Positions 34,206-42,161 of a stretch of 43,219 nt of DNA are shown here, piece after piece. The notes below the pieces were generated by a model. The model saw only the letters and a program-made list of their open reading frames with translations, was not told where the DNA came from and did no database searches. The stretch's first letter is position 1; the number at the start of each line of letters is the position of its first letter. A program made the translations under genes and the position numbers. The stretch covers positions 1 to 43,219 of the forward strand of contig CACDCI010000005.1 of the NCBI GenBank assembly GCA_902551215.1. Reading direction: 5' to 3'. This DNA comes from an uncultured Pelagibacteraceae bacterium. Lineage in GTDB: Bacteria; Pseudomonadota; Alphaproteobacteria; Pelagibacterales; Pelagibacteraceae.

Positions 34206-34544
34206 ATGAATATAGCGTCTGGATATATTTTTTTAATTTTATCAGTAGTATTTGGAATTGGTGCAAACGGTTTTTTAAAAACAACTGAAGGATTTACAAA
34301 CTTAGTTCCAACTATTTTATGTGTTGCATCAATTGTTACTTGTCTTTTTTGTCTTTCAAAAGCTATGACAACAATACCTGTTGGTTTTACCTATGCTACA
34401 TATGGAGGCCTTACAATTACTGCTGTAACAATTTTTGGAATATTAAAATACAAACAAATGCCGAATATATATGGAATTATAGGTATAGGATTAATAGTTA
34501 TTGGAGTAGTACTCGTAAATTATCTAGGTAAAACAAATTCTTAA
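34206..34544 (+). CDS. SMR-family membrane protein, second of a tandem pair
   Basis: A 112-residue paralog of the preceding gene, same length and topology: TM1 YIFLILSVVFGIGANGFLKT, then TTIPVGFTYATYGGLTITAV, then GIGLIVIGVVLVNYLGKTNS. The Glu14 site is again Gly17, with Lys25 and the GF pair kept. Tandem SMR genes usually encode obligate heterodimers with opposite topologies; both partners lacking the acid is notable. The next gene has an AAAGGAG site 9 bases before its start. Confidence 0.85.
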   Translation: MNIASGYIFLILSVVFGIGANGFLKTTEGFTNLVPTILCVASIVTCLFCLSKAMTTIPVGFTYATYGGLTITAVTIFGILKYKQMPNIYGIIGIGLIVIGVVLVNYLGKTNS

Positions 34545-34559
34545 TACAAAGGAGCAATC

Positions 34560-35474
34560 ATGTCTGAGTTAATCGCGTTTATTGGCGTTGGCAATATGGG
34601 AAATCCAATGGCCGAAAATTTAATGAAAGCAGGAAAAAAAGTTAAAGTTTTTGATCTGTCAAAAAAAATGATCGAAAAGGCAAAAGAAAAAAAGCTTGAT
34701 GTTGTAGAAAACTTAGATGATTTAATTACAAATGAAGTGACCGCTGTAATAACAATGTTGCCTGAAGGAAAAAACTCAAAAGAAGTTTATTTAGGAGACA
34801 AAGGGATAATTAATAAAGTATCAAAAAATTGTCTTCTTATTGATTGTTCTACAATTGATATTAAAACATCAATCGAAATAGGAAAAAAGGCTACAGAAAA
34901 AAGAATTAAAATGATTGATGCTCCAGTAAGTGGTGGTGTAATGGGTGCACAAAAAGCAACTTTAAATATTATGGCAGGTGGAACGAAAGAAGCTTTTGAT
35001 CTTGCGCTACCTTTATTAAAAATTATGGGAAAAAATATTTTCCACGCTGGAGATCTTGGAAGTGGTAACGGAGCAAAAATTTGCAACAACATGTCCTTGG
35101 GAATTACAATGATTGCAGCATCTGAATCATTGATGCTAGCAAAGAGATTGAATATCGATATTAAAAAAGTTCATGAAATAATGAAAAATGCATCAGGTAA
35201 TAGTTGGCCCATATCTGTTTATCCGCCTTTACCTGGTTTAATTGAAGGAACTCCATCAAATAATAATTATCGTCCAGGATTTTCTGCGGGAATGATGAAT
35301 AAAGATTTAAAATTAGCTTACGAATGTGCAAAACAAGTTAAAGCTTCTACTCCTCTTGGAACTATAGCTTTAGAAATTTATAACAAATTTTGTGAGGAAG
35401 GTAATGGTGCCAAAGATTTTTCTGCTATTTCGAAAGTTGTTGGGGGTGATGCCTGGAATTATCCAATAGATTGA
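34560..35474 (+). CDS. 3-hydroxyisobutyrate dehydrogenase-family oxidoreductase
   Basis: A 304-residue beta-hydroxyacid dehydrogenase. The nucleotide loop is FIGVGNMGNPMAENLMKAGK near the start, the substrate-binding DAPVSGGVMGAQKATL near 120-135, and catalytic Lys in SGNGAKICNNM near 170-180. The C-terminal helical domain is complete. Substrates in the family include 3-hydroxyisobutyrate, tartronate semialdehyde and sulfolactaldehyde; the last would fit a sulfonate theme but the gene is 10 kb from that cluster, so the plain family call is preferred. It ends directly at the convergent AhpD-like gene. Confidence 0.9.
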   Translation: MSELIAFIGVGNMGNPMAENLMKAGKKVKVFDLSKKMIEKAKEKKLDVVENLDDLITNEVTAVITMLPEGKNSKEVYLGDKGIINKVSKNCLLIDCSTIDIKTSIEIGKKATEKRIKMIDAPVSGGVMGAQKATLNIMAGGTKEAFDLALPLLKIMGKNIFHAGDLGSGNGAKICNNMSLGITMIAASESLMLAKRLNIDIKKVHEIMKNASGNSWPISVYPPLPGLIEGTPSNNNYRPGFSAGMMNKDLKLAYECAKQVKASTPLGTIALEIYNKFCEEGNGAKDFSAISKVVGGDAWNYPID

Positions 35475-35867
35475 TTATTTAAAATTATCATCTACTTCCA
35501 CTTGATAACCTTCAACTAATCTATTTGTTTCATTAGCCATACCCACAACTGCAATCATTTCATTCAGCATCTCATCAGTAGCTCCTTTTTTTTTCGCAGC
35601 TAAACTATGAGATTTTATACAATACTCACAGCCATTAGTTATAGATACCGCTACATATATTAACTCTTTAACTATTGGATCAAGTGCACCCTTTTTCATT
35701 ACTTGTTTTAACGAAGTCCAAGTTCTTTCTAAAGTTTCTGGACTATTTGCAAGATTTTTCCAAAAATTTGGTACTTCCGTAATTTGTCTTACACTCTTTA
35801 TTTCATCATATATTTCTTTAACTTTTCCCTTAGCTTCATTTTCAGGAATTGGTTTAAATACTGGCAT
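35475..35867 (-). CDS. carboxymuconolactone decarboxylase / AhpD-like protein
   Basis: A 130-residue helical protein of the CMD/AhpD family. NGCEYCIKSHSLAAKKKG carries the CxxC and following His of the peroxidase-active AhpD group. The rest (LIYVAVSITNGC; ATDEMLNEMIAVVGMAN) matches the repeated helices of the family. Likely acts in alkylhydroperoxide or thiol redox. It starts 11 bases after the glutamine amidotransferase stop on the same strand, so the two are an operon. Confidence 0.88.
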   Translation of the reverse strand: MPVFKPIPENEAKGKVKEIYDEIKSVRQITEVPNFWKNLANSPETLERTWTSLKQVMKKGALDPIVKELIYVAVSITNGCEYCIKSHSLAAKKKGATDEMLNEMIAVVGMANETNRLVEGYQVEVDDNFK

Positions 35868-35878
35868 GTTACCTCCTA

Positions 35879-36607
35879 TTATATTTTAAGAATATCACTC
35901 TTAAACTTTGAATACAAAATTTTAGAATAATTATTCATATTTTCCATGTTTGCTTTTGCTTCATTGTCAAATTTTTGAAGTGCATCTGGGCCTAATTCTT
36001 TTTCCAAAGCTGACTTATATTCTGGTACACACCCCCATTCACTTACAGTCGTATCTTTAACTTCTATATGAAATTGAATTCCATATGCATAATTTTGGTA
36101 TTTAAAAATCTGATATTTGGTTTCTGGAGAAGATGCTAAAAGAGTTACATCATTATTATCTTCTAAACCTTGAACTTCGTATGAATGCCACTGCAAAGAA
36201 GTAATTTTTTCAGGAAATTTTGAAAATAATGGATCATTATTTTTGTTTTTTGAAAAATTAATATTTAACATTCCTATTTCTGGGTTTCTTGATTTAACAA
36301 CTTTTCCACCTACAACTTCGCCCAAAAGCTGACAGCCAAGACAAAATCCTAAATAAGGTTTTTTTAAATCAACAACAAATTTTTTTATTGCTTTTTTTTC
36401 ATCAACTAGCCATGGATGTTCTTTTTCCATCCAAGTATCCATAGGACCCCCCATGCAAAACATGGCATCAAATTTTGAAAGATCAGTTGGAATTTTTTCA
36501 CCTTGATCTAATTCTATTGTTGTTAGCTCAGCTCCATCCTTAATCATTAAATCTTTTATAAAACCAGGATCTTCTATTTTGATATGCTGTAAAATTAAAA
36601 CTCTCAT
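35879..36607 (-). CDS. type 1 glutamine amidotransferase
   Basis: A 242-residue class I amidotransferase domain, GMP-synthase-like but stand-alone. CMGGPMDTWM is the oxyanion region, GFCLGCQLLG gives nucleophile Cys89 and the glutamine-binding loop, and YGIQFHIEVKD gives the catalytic His-x-Glu pair. All three triad members are present. Stand-alone members include enzymes that hydrolyse gamma-glutamyl compounds. The substrate is not known. It is upstream of the AhpD-like gene. Confidence 0.88.
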   Translation of the reverse strand: MRVLILQHIKIEDPGFIKDLMIKDGAELTTIELDQGEKIPTDLSKFDAMFCMGGPMDTWMEKEHPWLVDEKKAIKKFVVDLKKPYLGFCLGCQLLGEVVGGKVVKSRNPEIGMLNINFSKNKNNDPLFSKFPEKITSLQWHSYEVQGLEDNNDVTLLASSPETKYQIFKYQNYAYGIQFHIEVKDTTVSEWGCVPEYKSALEKELGPDALQKFDNEAKANMENMNNYSKILYSKFKSDILKI

Positions 36608-36661
36608 TTTTTAATGAAAGTATACTAGAATCTACTAGAAAGTTCTATGTTTGCTCCATAA

Positions 36662-37471
36662 TCAGGTATTAAGTGCAGGCTTTAAAAGTTTTAGCATTTT
36701 TTTGTGTATACTTTTATTTGCAGAAAACAAAACATTTCCAGCATATTTTGCATTTTTATTATTCCAAGTAGAAGCAACACCGCCTGCAGCAGAAACAATA
36801 GGAATTATTGCATGTAAATCCCAAATTTTATTTTGACATTGCAGAACTGCATCAATTTTTCCTTCACAAAAATGAGCATAACTTAAAGCATCAAAACAAG
36901 GAAATTGCATAAGTTTTAAAACTCTAGGAATTCTACTTTGCTTCTTTAAAGATAACCAGCCATGAAATGCTCCTGCAACTTTAATATTTTTAAAAGTGGC
37001 TTTTTTATTTACTGATAGTTTTCTTTTTTTACCATTCTCAACTACATAAGAATTATTTTTTGAAGTATTAAAATAATATTTATTTAATTTTGGAAAATTT
37101 GCCAAACCAACAACTGGATTTCCTTTATAATTTAAACCTATTAAATTGCTCCAAGTTGGATTGCCGACTACAAAAGATCTAGTTCCATCTATCGGATCAA
37201 TGACCCAAGTAAAATCACTTTTAGTTTTTTTTTGACCCAGTTCTTCTCCAATAATATCATGGGTTGGAAATTTTTTTTTAATTTTAGATCTTATAAACTT
37301 TTCAAAAGCTCTGTCGGCTTTAGTCACAGGGTCAAAATTCTTACCTCTGCTTTTGTTTATTACTTTGAAAGGTTTATTTAATTTTTTGTAATAATATCTC
37401 GTTAGATCTTTAGCTAATGAATTAAGAAAGTTGTAATAAACTCTATAGTTTTTGAATTTCTTGTCTGCCAT
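36662..37471 (-). CDS. hisN: inositol monophosphatase-family phosphatase, histidinol-phosphatase (HisN) type
   Basis: A 269-residue lithium-sensitive-type phosphatase. DPVTKADRAFEK is the early metal region, IIGEELG supplies the metal Glu, and WVIDPIDGTRSFVVGNP is the main metal motif with the GTRSF variant common in HisN enzymes. The late motif is IWDLHAIIPIVSAAGG. The arrangement fits alphaproteobacterial histidinol-phosphate phosphatase, though inositol phosphatase activity cannot be excluded. It is alone on its strand, divergent from the second DMGDH-like gene. Confidence 0.85.
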   Translation of the reverse strand: MADKKFKNYRVYYNFLNSLAKDLTRYYYKKLNKPFKVINKSRGKNFDPVTKADRAFEKFIRSKIKKKFPTHDIIGEELGQKKTKSDFTWVIDPIDGTRSFVVGNPTWSNLIGLNYKGNPVVGLANFPKLNKYYFNTSKNNSYVVENGKKRKLSVNKKATFKNIKVAGAFHGWLSLKKQSRIPRVLKLMQFPCFDALSYAHFCEGKIDAVLQCQNKIWDLHAIIPIVSAAGGVASTWNNKNAKYAGNVLFSANKSIHKKMLKLLKPALNT

Positions 37472-37563
37472 GATCAGTTCTCTTACTATTTAATTTAACT
37501 TGATTAAAGCTTAAAATTAAATAATTCTTTCAAAAAATAATTAAAATTGAACTAATAAAGTCC

Positions 37564-39993
37564 ATGGAAAAAATTCAGTCACATGCCAAATTAGTAATAG
37601 TTGGTGGAGGAATTTTGGGGGTAAGTTTATTGTATCACCTTACTAAAGAAGGCTGGAAAGATCTTGTTTTAATCGAAAAAGGTGAACTTACTTCAGGTTC
37701 TACTTGGCATGCAGCAGGTCAATGTCCTCACATGGTTGGAAGTTATAATTTAGCTAAAGTTCATCTACATTCTACAAAACTTTACAAAGAATTAGAAAAA
37801 GAAACAGGACAACCAACAGGTTTCCATGAATGTGGAAGTTTAAGATTAGCTTATAAAAAAGAAGATATCGATTGGTTCCATTATGTAAAAGGAATTATGG
37901 ATAATGTAGGATCTCCTGCTGAAATACTTTCTCCAAATGAAATAAGAAAAGTTCATCCTTTTATCAGACTAGATGGATTGCTCGCAGCATTTCACACTCC
38001 TGAAGATGGACACACAGATCCAACAAGCACTACAAATGCAATGGCGAAAGGAGCAAGAAATGGTGGTGCCAAAATATACAGAAAAAATAGAGTAATAGAT
38101 ATAAAACAACTCCCGTCTGGTGAGTGGAAAATTTTTACAGAAAATGGAAATATAATTTGTGAGCATGTTGTTAATGCTGCAGGAAGCTTTTGTCCTGAAG
38201 TTGGTGCAATGGTTGGGTTAAAAGAAGTTCCAAGTATTAATATGATACATCATTATTTAGTAACTGAATCGCATCCTGAAATAGAAAAGTTAAATAAAGA
38301 ATTACCTGTAACAAGAGATCCTGAAGCGTCAGCTTATTTAAGACAAGAAGGTAAAGGTTTATTAATCGGTCCATATGAAAAAGATGCGAAAGCTTGGGCA
38401 TTAAATGGAATGGATTGGAAATTTGATATGGAATTATTAGAACCCGAACTTGATAGAATTGAAAAACATCTTGAAATAGGCATGAACAGAATTCCTCAGT
38501 TTAAAGATGTAGGGATTAAAAAAATTATTTGTGGACCAATTACTCATACTCCTGATGATAATTTTTTTGCTGGTCCGGCACCTGGATTAAAAAATTTCTG
38601 GATGGCATGTGCTGCAAGTGTAGGAATTGCACAAGGTGGAGGAGTTGGAAAATATTTAGCACAATGGATTGTTCATGGTGACTCAGAAATAAATATGCTT
38701 GAGTTTGAACCAAGAAGATACATGAGTTGGGTAAATAAAAAGTATGCGGTTGATAAATCTATCGATCAATACACAAGAATGTATGTAACACCAATGCCAA
38801 ATGAAAGTATAGATGTTAGTAGACCAATGAAAACTACTCCAATTTATAAAAAATTAAAAGATATGGGAGCTGTATATTTAGATTCTTATGGCTGGGAAAA
38901 ACCAGCTTGGTTTGGAAAACCTGGAATGAAAGAAGAATATAGTTTTAAAAGATCAAATGCTTTTCCTTATGTTCAAAAAGAATGTGAAAATGTTCAAAAT
39001 AATGTTGGTATCTTAGATTTAAGCACTTTTGCAAAATATGAAGTTGAAGGAAACGATAGTGAATCATACTTAAACCGTTTATGTGCAAATTCAATTTCAA
39101 AAAAAGAAGGTAATATTGTACTTGCCCACACACTTAACAAGATAGGTAGAATTCAAAGTGAACTAACAATAACAAGACTAGCCAATAATAAATTTTACGT
39201 TTTATCTGCTACTGCCTCAGAAATAAGAGATTTAGACTGGTTTAATCACAACATTAATAAAGATGAAAAAGTTGAAGTTAAAAATATAACAAAAGATTAC
39301 GGAGTACTTGTCTTGGTTGGGCCAAAATCTAGAAAAGTTTTATCTCAATTAACCTCAGAAAGTTTAGACAATAAAAATTTTCCTTGGTTAAAAGGAAAAG
39401 AAATAGAAATCAATAAAGTACCAGTACGAGCTCTTAGAATTAATTATATGGGAGAATTGGGCTGGGAACTGCACCATCCTATGAAACAAATGGAACCATT
39501 GTATGATGTTATTTATGAAGTTGGAAAAAAAGAAAAAATAAATAATTTTGGAACATATGCTGTTAATTCGCTAAGAATGGAAAAAGCTTATCGTGGCTGG
39601 GGTGCAGAGTTAACAGGTGAAATTAGTTTGGTAGAAGCTGGTATGGACCGTTTTTTTAATTTAAATAAAAAGAGCAATTTCATTGGATCAGAGGTGCTTA
39701 GAGACAAAGTTCAATCTGGAGTTGGTATTAAAATAGTCTATCTTGAGGTGGATATTGATGACGCAGATCCAAGAGGTAATGAACCTGTTTACCATGAAAA
39801 TAAAATAGTTGGGGTTGTTACTTCTGGAGCCTATGGTTTTAGGGTAAAGAAAAGTCTAGCTTTTGCTTATGTTAAATCAAACTTGGCAAAGAACGGAACC
39901 GAATTCTTAATTGAAATTCAGGGTAAAAAAAGAAAAGCAAAAATTTTAAACTCACCGGCTTATGACCCTGAAAACAAGATGTTGAAATCATAG
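37564..39993 (+). CDS. second dimethylglycine/sarcosine dehydrogenase-like FAD-GcvT fusion
   Basis: An 809-residue paralog of the protein at 10081-12522. VIVGGGILGV at 11-20 binds FAD and LTSGSTWHAAG at 42-52 has His49 in the covalent-FAD position. The C-terminal GcvT-like folate domain (MGELGWELHHPMKQ; YRGWGAELTGEISLVEAGM) is complete. The pocket-side sequence ASVGIAQGGGVGKYLAQW differs from the paralog ([17 protein letters not shown]), suggesting a different methylated substrate. A DmdA-like protein follows after 58 bases, then a transporter and a betaine-type dioxygenase, so a methylated-amine pathway is likely. Confidence 0.88.
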   Translation: MEKIQSHAKLVIVGGGILGVSLLYHLTKEGWKDLVLIEKGELTSGSTWHAAGQCPHMVGSYNLAKVHLHSTKLYKELEKETGQPTGFHECGSLRLAYKKEDIDWFHYVKGIMDNVGSPAEILSPNEIRKVHPFIRLDGLLAAFHTPEDGHTDPTSTTNAMAKGARNGGAKIYRKNRVIDIKQLPSGEWKIFTENGNIICEHVVNAAGSFCPEVGAMVGLKEVPSINMIHHYLVTESHPEIEKLNKELPVTRDPEASAYLRQEGKGLLIGPYEKDAKAWALNGMDWKFDMELLEPELDRIEKHLEIGMNRIPQFKDVGIKKIICGPITHTPDDNFFAGPAPGLKNFWMACAASVGIAQGGGVGKYLAQWIVHGDSEINMLEFEPRRYMSWVNKKYAVDKSIDQYTRMYVTPMPNESIDVSRPMKTTPIYKKLKDMGAVYLDSYGWEKPAWFGKPGMKEEYSFKRSNAFPYVQKECENVQNNVGILDLSTFAKYEVEGNDSESYLNRLCANSISKKEGNIVLAHTLNKIGRIQSELTITRLANNKFYVLSATASEIRDLDWFNHNINKDEKVEVKNITKDYGVLVLVGPKSRKVLSQLTSESLDNKNFPWLKGKEIEINKVPVRALRINYMGELGWELHHPMKQMEPLYDVIYEVGKKEKINNFGTYAVNSLRMEKAYRGWGAELTGEISLVEAGMDRFFNLNKKSNFIGSEVLRDKVQSGVGIKIVYLEVDIDDADPRGNEPVYHENKIVGVVTSGAYGFRVKKSLAFAYVKSNLAKNGTEFLIEIQGKKRKAKILNSPAYDPENKMLKS

Positions 39994-40002
39994 TTATTTT
40001 TA

Positions 40003-40051
40003 TTGACAGTTAAAAAAAAATAAAGCAACGTCCGATTTTTAGGGAAAATCT
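40003..40051 (+). promoter_or_regulatory. TTGACA box and start-site hairpin before the DmdA-like gene
   Basis: A consensus -35 TTGACA lies at 40003-40008; no equally good -10 was found. Just before the ATG at 40052, GATTTT (40034-40039) and AAAATC (40045-40050) form a 6-bp stem whose five-base loop TAGGG holds the likely ribosome binding site. The stem may set translation efficiency. Both are readings of short motifs. Confidence 0.35.
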
Positions 40052-41242
40052 ATGGCAACAAGAAGTAACACTCCACCAAAGCCTTATCTTGGATTTGGAA
40101 CTAGAATTAGAAAATCACCTTTCTTCGAATCAACTTTAAAATGGGGCTGCAAGGAATATACGACATACAATCATATGTATTTTCCAGTTTATTATAATAC
40201 GCCTGAAGAAGATTTTTGGAGTTTAGTTAATGATGTAACTTTATGGGATGTTTCAGTTGAAAGACAAGTTGAAATTACAGGTCCGGATGCAACAAAATTT
40301 ACCCAACTATTAACACCAAGAAATTTATCTGATTGTCAAGTTGATCAATGTAAGTATGTTTTAAATACAAATTATGAAGGTGGAATTCTTAGCGATCCTA
40401 TTTTGTTAAGAATTGGTAAAGATCATTGGTGGTACTCCATATCTGATAGTGACCTTTTACTTTGGGCAATGGGAGTAGCTGGTAAAGGCAAATATGATAT
40501 CGAACTAAAAGAACCAGATGTTTCTCCTTTACAAGTACAAGGACCAAAATCAAGAGCATTAATGACAGAGTTGTTTGGTTCATGGATTAATGATTTAAAA
40601 TATTACTGGTGCAAACAAACAGAAATCAAAGGTATTCCTGTAGTAATTTCTAGAACTGGTTGGAGCGGAGAAATTGGTTATGAAGTTTATTTACGTGATG
40701 GAAAAAAAGGTGCTGAGCTTTATGAAATGATAATGTCTGCTGGTGAAAAGCATAAAATTGCACCAACTGGCCCTTCACAAATAAGAAGAGTTGAAGCTGG
40801 AATTTTTTCATATTTTCAAGACATGCGTGTGACTGATAACCCTTTTGAGATCGGAATGGAAAGACTTGTTGATCTTGAAATGGAAGCTGATTTTGTAGGT
40901 AAAGAAGCATTAAAAAAAATTAAGAAAGAAGGAATAAAAAGAAAATTGGTTGGTATAGAAATTCTTGGTGATCCTATAAGCAAAGTTGTACCCCCTGAAT
41001 ATACACCTGGTTACTTTGTGCCTGATCACTGGCCTGTTTTTGATGATAAAAAAGAAATTGGTTATGTAACTTCTAAGTGTTACTCGCCAAGACTAGAAAA
41101 AAACATTGGTTATGCTTTTATACCAATAGAATATGCAAAAGAAGGAACTCAATTCACAATTAGATCTCCATATGCTGATCTTAAAGCAAAAGTAGTTCCA
41201 ATGCCTTTTTACGATCCAAAGAAAAAAATTCCAATAAAATAA
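40052..41242 (+). CDS. GcvT-family aminomethyltransferase, DmdA-like (DMSP demethylase type)
   Basis: A 396-residue folate-dependent methyl-transfer protein of the GcvT fold, without the N-terminal FAD domain of its neighbour. VERQVEITGPDATKFTQLLT, EPDVSPLQVQGPKSRA, ISRTGWSGEIGYEVYLRDG and RRVEAGIFSYFQD follow the order of DMSP demethylase DmdA; the N-terminus (PPKPYLGFGTRIRKSPFFES) also resembles SAR11 DmdA. GcvT of the glycine cleavage system is shorter and differs here. I keep the call at DmdA-like because related paralogs acting on other methylated compounds exist. TTGACA and a hairpin precede the start. Confidence 0.8.
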   Translation: MATRSNTPPKPYLGFGTRIRKSPFFESTLKWGCKEYTTYNHMYFPVYYNTPEEDFWSLVNDVTLWDVSVERQVEITGPDATKFTQLLTPRNLSDCQVDQCKYVLNTNYEGGILSDPILLRIGKDHWWYSISDSDLLLWAMGVAGKGKYDIELKEPDVSPLQVQGPKSRALMTELFGSWINDLKYYWCKQTEIKGIPVVISRTGWSGEIGYEVYLRDGKKGAELYEMIMSAGEKHKIAPTGPSQIRRVEAGIFSYFQDMRVTDNPFEIGMERLVDLEMEADFVGKEALKKIKKEGIKRKLVGIEILGDPISKVVPPEYTPGYFVPDHWPVFDDKKEIGYVTSKCYSPRLEKNIGYAFIPIEYAKEGTQFTIRSPYADLKAKVVPMPFYDPKKKIPIK

Positions 41243-41281
41243 AATATTTATGCTCTCACAATATATTAACGAGAGTAAAAT

Positions 41282-42139
41282 TTGAATTTTAAAGATACAT
41301 TTTTAGCTAGCTTAGTTCCAATTCTTTTAGGTTTCGGTTTTGTAATTGCTAAACCAGCAATGGAATATTTTCCTCCTATGCTTTTGACGGGTTTAAGATT
41401 TATGTTTGCAGCATCAATTTTAATTTGGTGGTTTCCAATACCAAGAAGTTTGCTTAAAAAAATATTTTTAGTCTCTTTAATAGCCAATACATTACAATAT
41501 TCCATTACATACACGGGTTTAAGCATGATAGATGCTTCTGCAGCAGTATTGCTTGTTCAATTGGAAGTGCCATTTGGAGTAATATTTGCATATCTTTTAC
41601 TTAAAGAAAAACCAACTATTAGAAGTTTAATAGGAATAAGTGTTGCGTTTATTGGTATTTATATTTTAACTGGTACACCTAATTTAGATGGTAAATTCAT
41701 TGGAGCTGCCTTAGTGTGTACAGGAGCGAGCATTTGGGCTTTAGGACAAGTTTTGGTCAAACCATTGAGTAAAGAAATGAATCCAATAGCTCTTGTTGCT
41801 TGGTTAGCTTTATTTTCTGGCCCAATATTAATAACTTTTTCTGCTATTTTTGATGGAAATACAATTAACTACTTTAAAACAGCAAATCTTAATAGTTGGA
41901 TAATTGTGATTTTTTTAGGATTTATTATGCAACCAATATCTTATGGTTGTTTCTATTATGTTTTGAAAAATAATCCTTTATACAAAGTTCTGCCTATAGT
42001 TACTATGGGTATACCTCCTACTGGATTATTGGCGGCTATTTTTATTCTTGGAGAAGAACCAACTAAAGAATTATTTATTGGTGGTACTATTATTCTTATT
42101 GGAGTGATTATGATAGTGTTTAAGAAAAAAAAAAATTAA
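41282..42139 (+). CDS. EamA/DMT-family transporter
   Basis: A 285-residue membrane protein with ten hydrophobic helices in two EamA repeats (VPILLGFGFVIAKPAMEYFP in the first; GASIWALGQVLVKPLS in the second). The start is a TTG at 41282, supported by GAGAG 9 bases upstream; CTCTC further upstream could pair with that site. Drug/metabolite transporters of this family export or import amino acids, amines or sugars. Its position between a DmdA-like enzyme and a betaine dioxygenase suggests a methylated amine or a product thereof; not provable from sequence. Confidence 0.87.
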   Translation: MNFKDTFLASLVPILLGFGFVIAKPAMEYFPPMLLTGLRFMFAASILIWWFPIPRSLLKKIFLVSLIANTLQYSITYTGLSMIDASAAVLLVQLEVPFGVIFAYLLLKEKPTIRSLIGISVAFIGIYILTGTPNLDGKFIGAALVCTGASIWALGQVLVKPLSKEMNPIALVAWLALFSGPILITFSAIFDGNTINYFKTANLNSWIIVIFLGFIMQPISYGCFYYVLKNNPLYKVLPIVTMGIPPTGLLAAIFILGEEPTKELFIGGTIILIGVIMIVFKKKKN

Positions 42140-42161
42140 TAATTACTTACTAACTAATAAG

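Noticed and set aside
34319-34531. Alternative frame inside the second SMR gene rich in Cys, Tyr and Trp
   Set aside because: It is a shifted-frame reading of the SMR gene with unnatural composition and no ribosome binding site.
36620-36642. Short direct repeat TACTAGAATC / TACTAGAA upstream of the amidotransferase gene
   Set aside because: Two short AT-rich copies only; could be chance and no matching regulator is known.
40000-40051. SAM-type riboswitch upstream of the DmdA-like gene
   Set aside because: The 58-base gap is short and I could not match a conserved riboswitch core; only a simple hairpin is supported.
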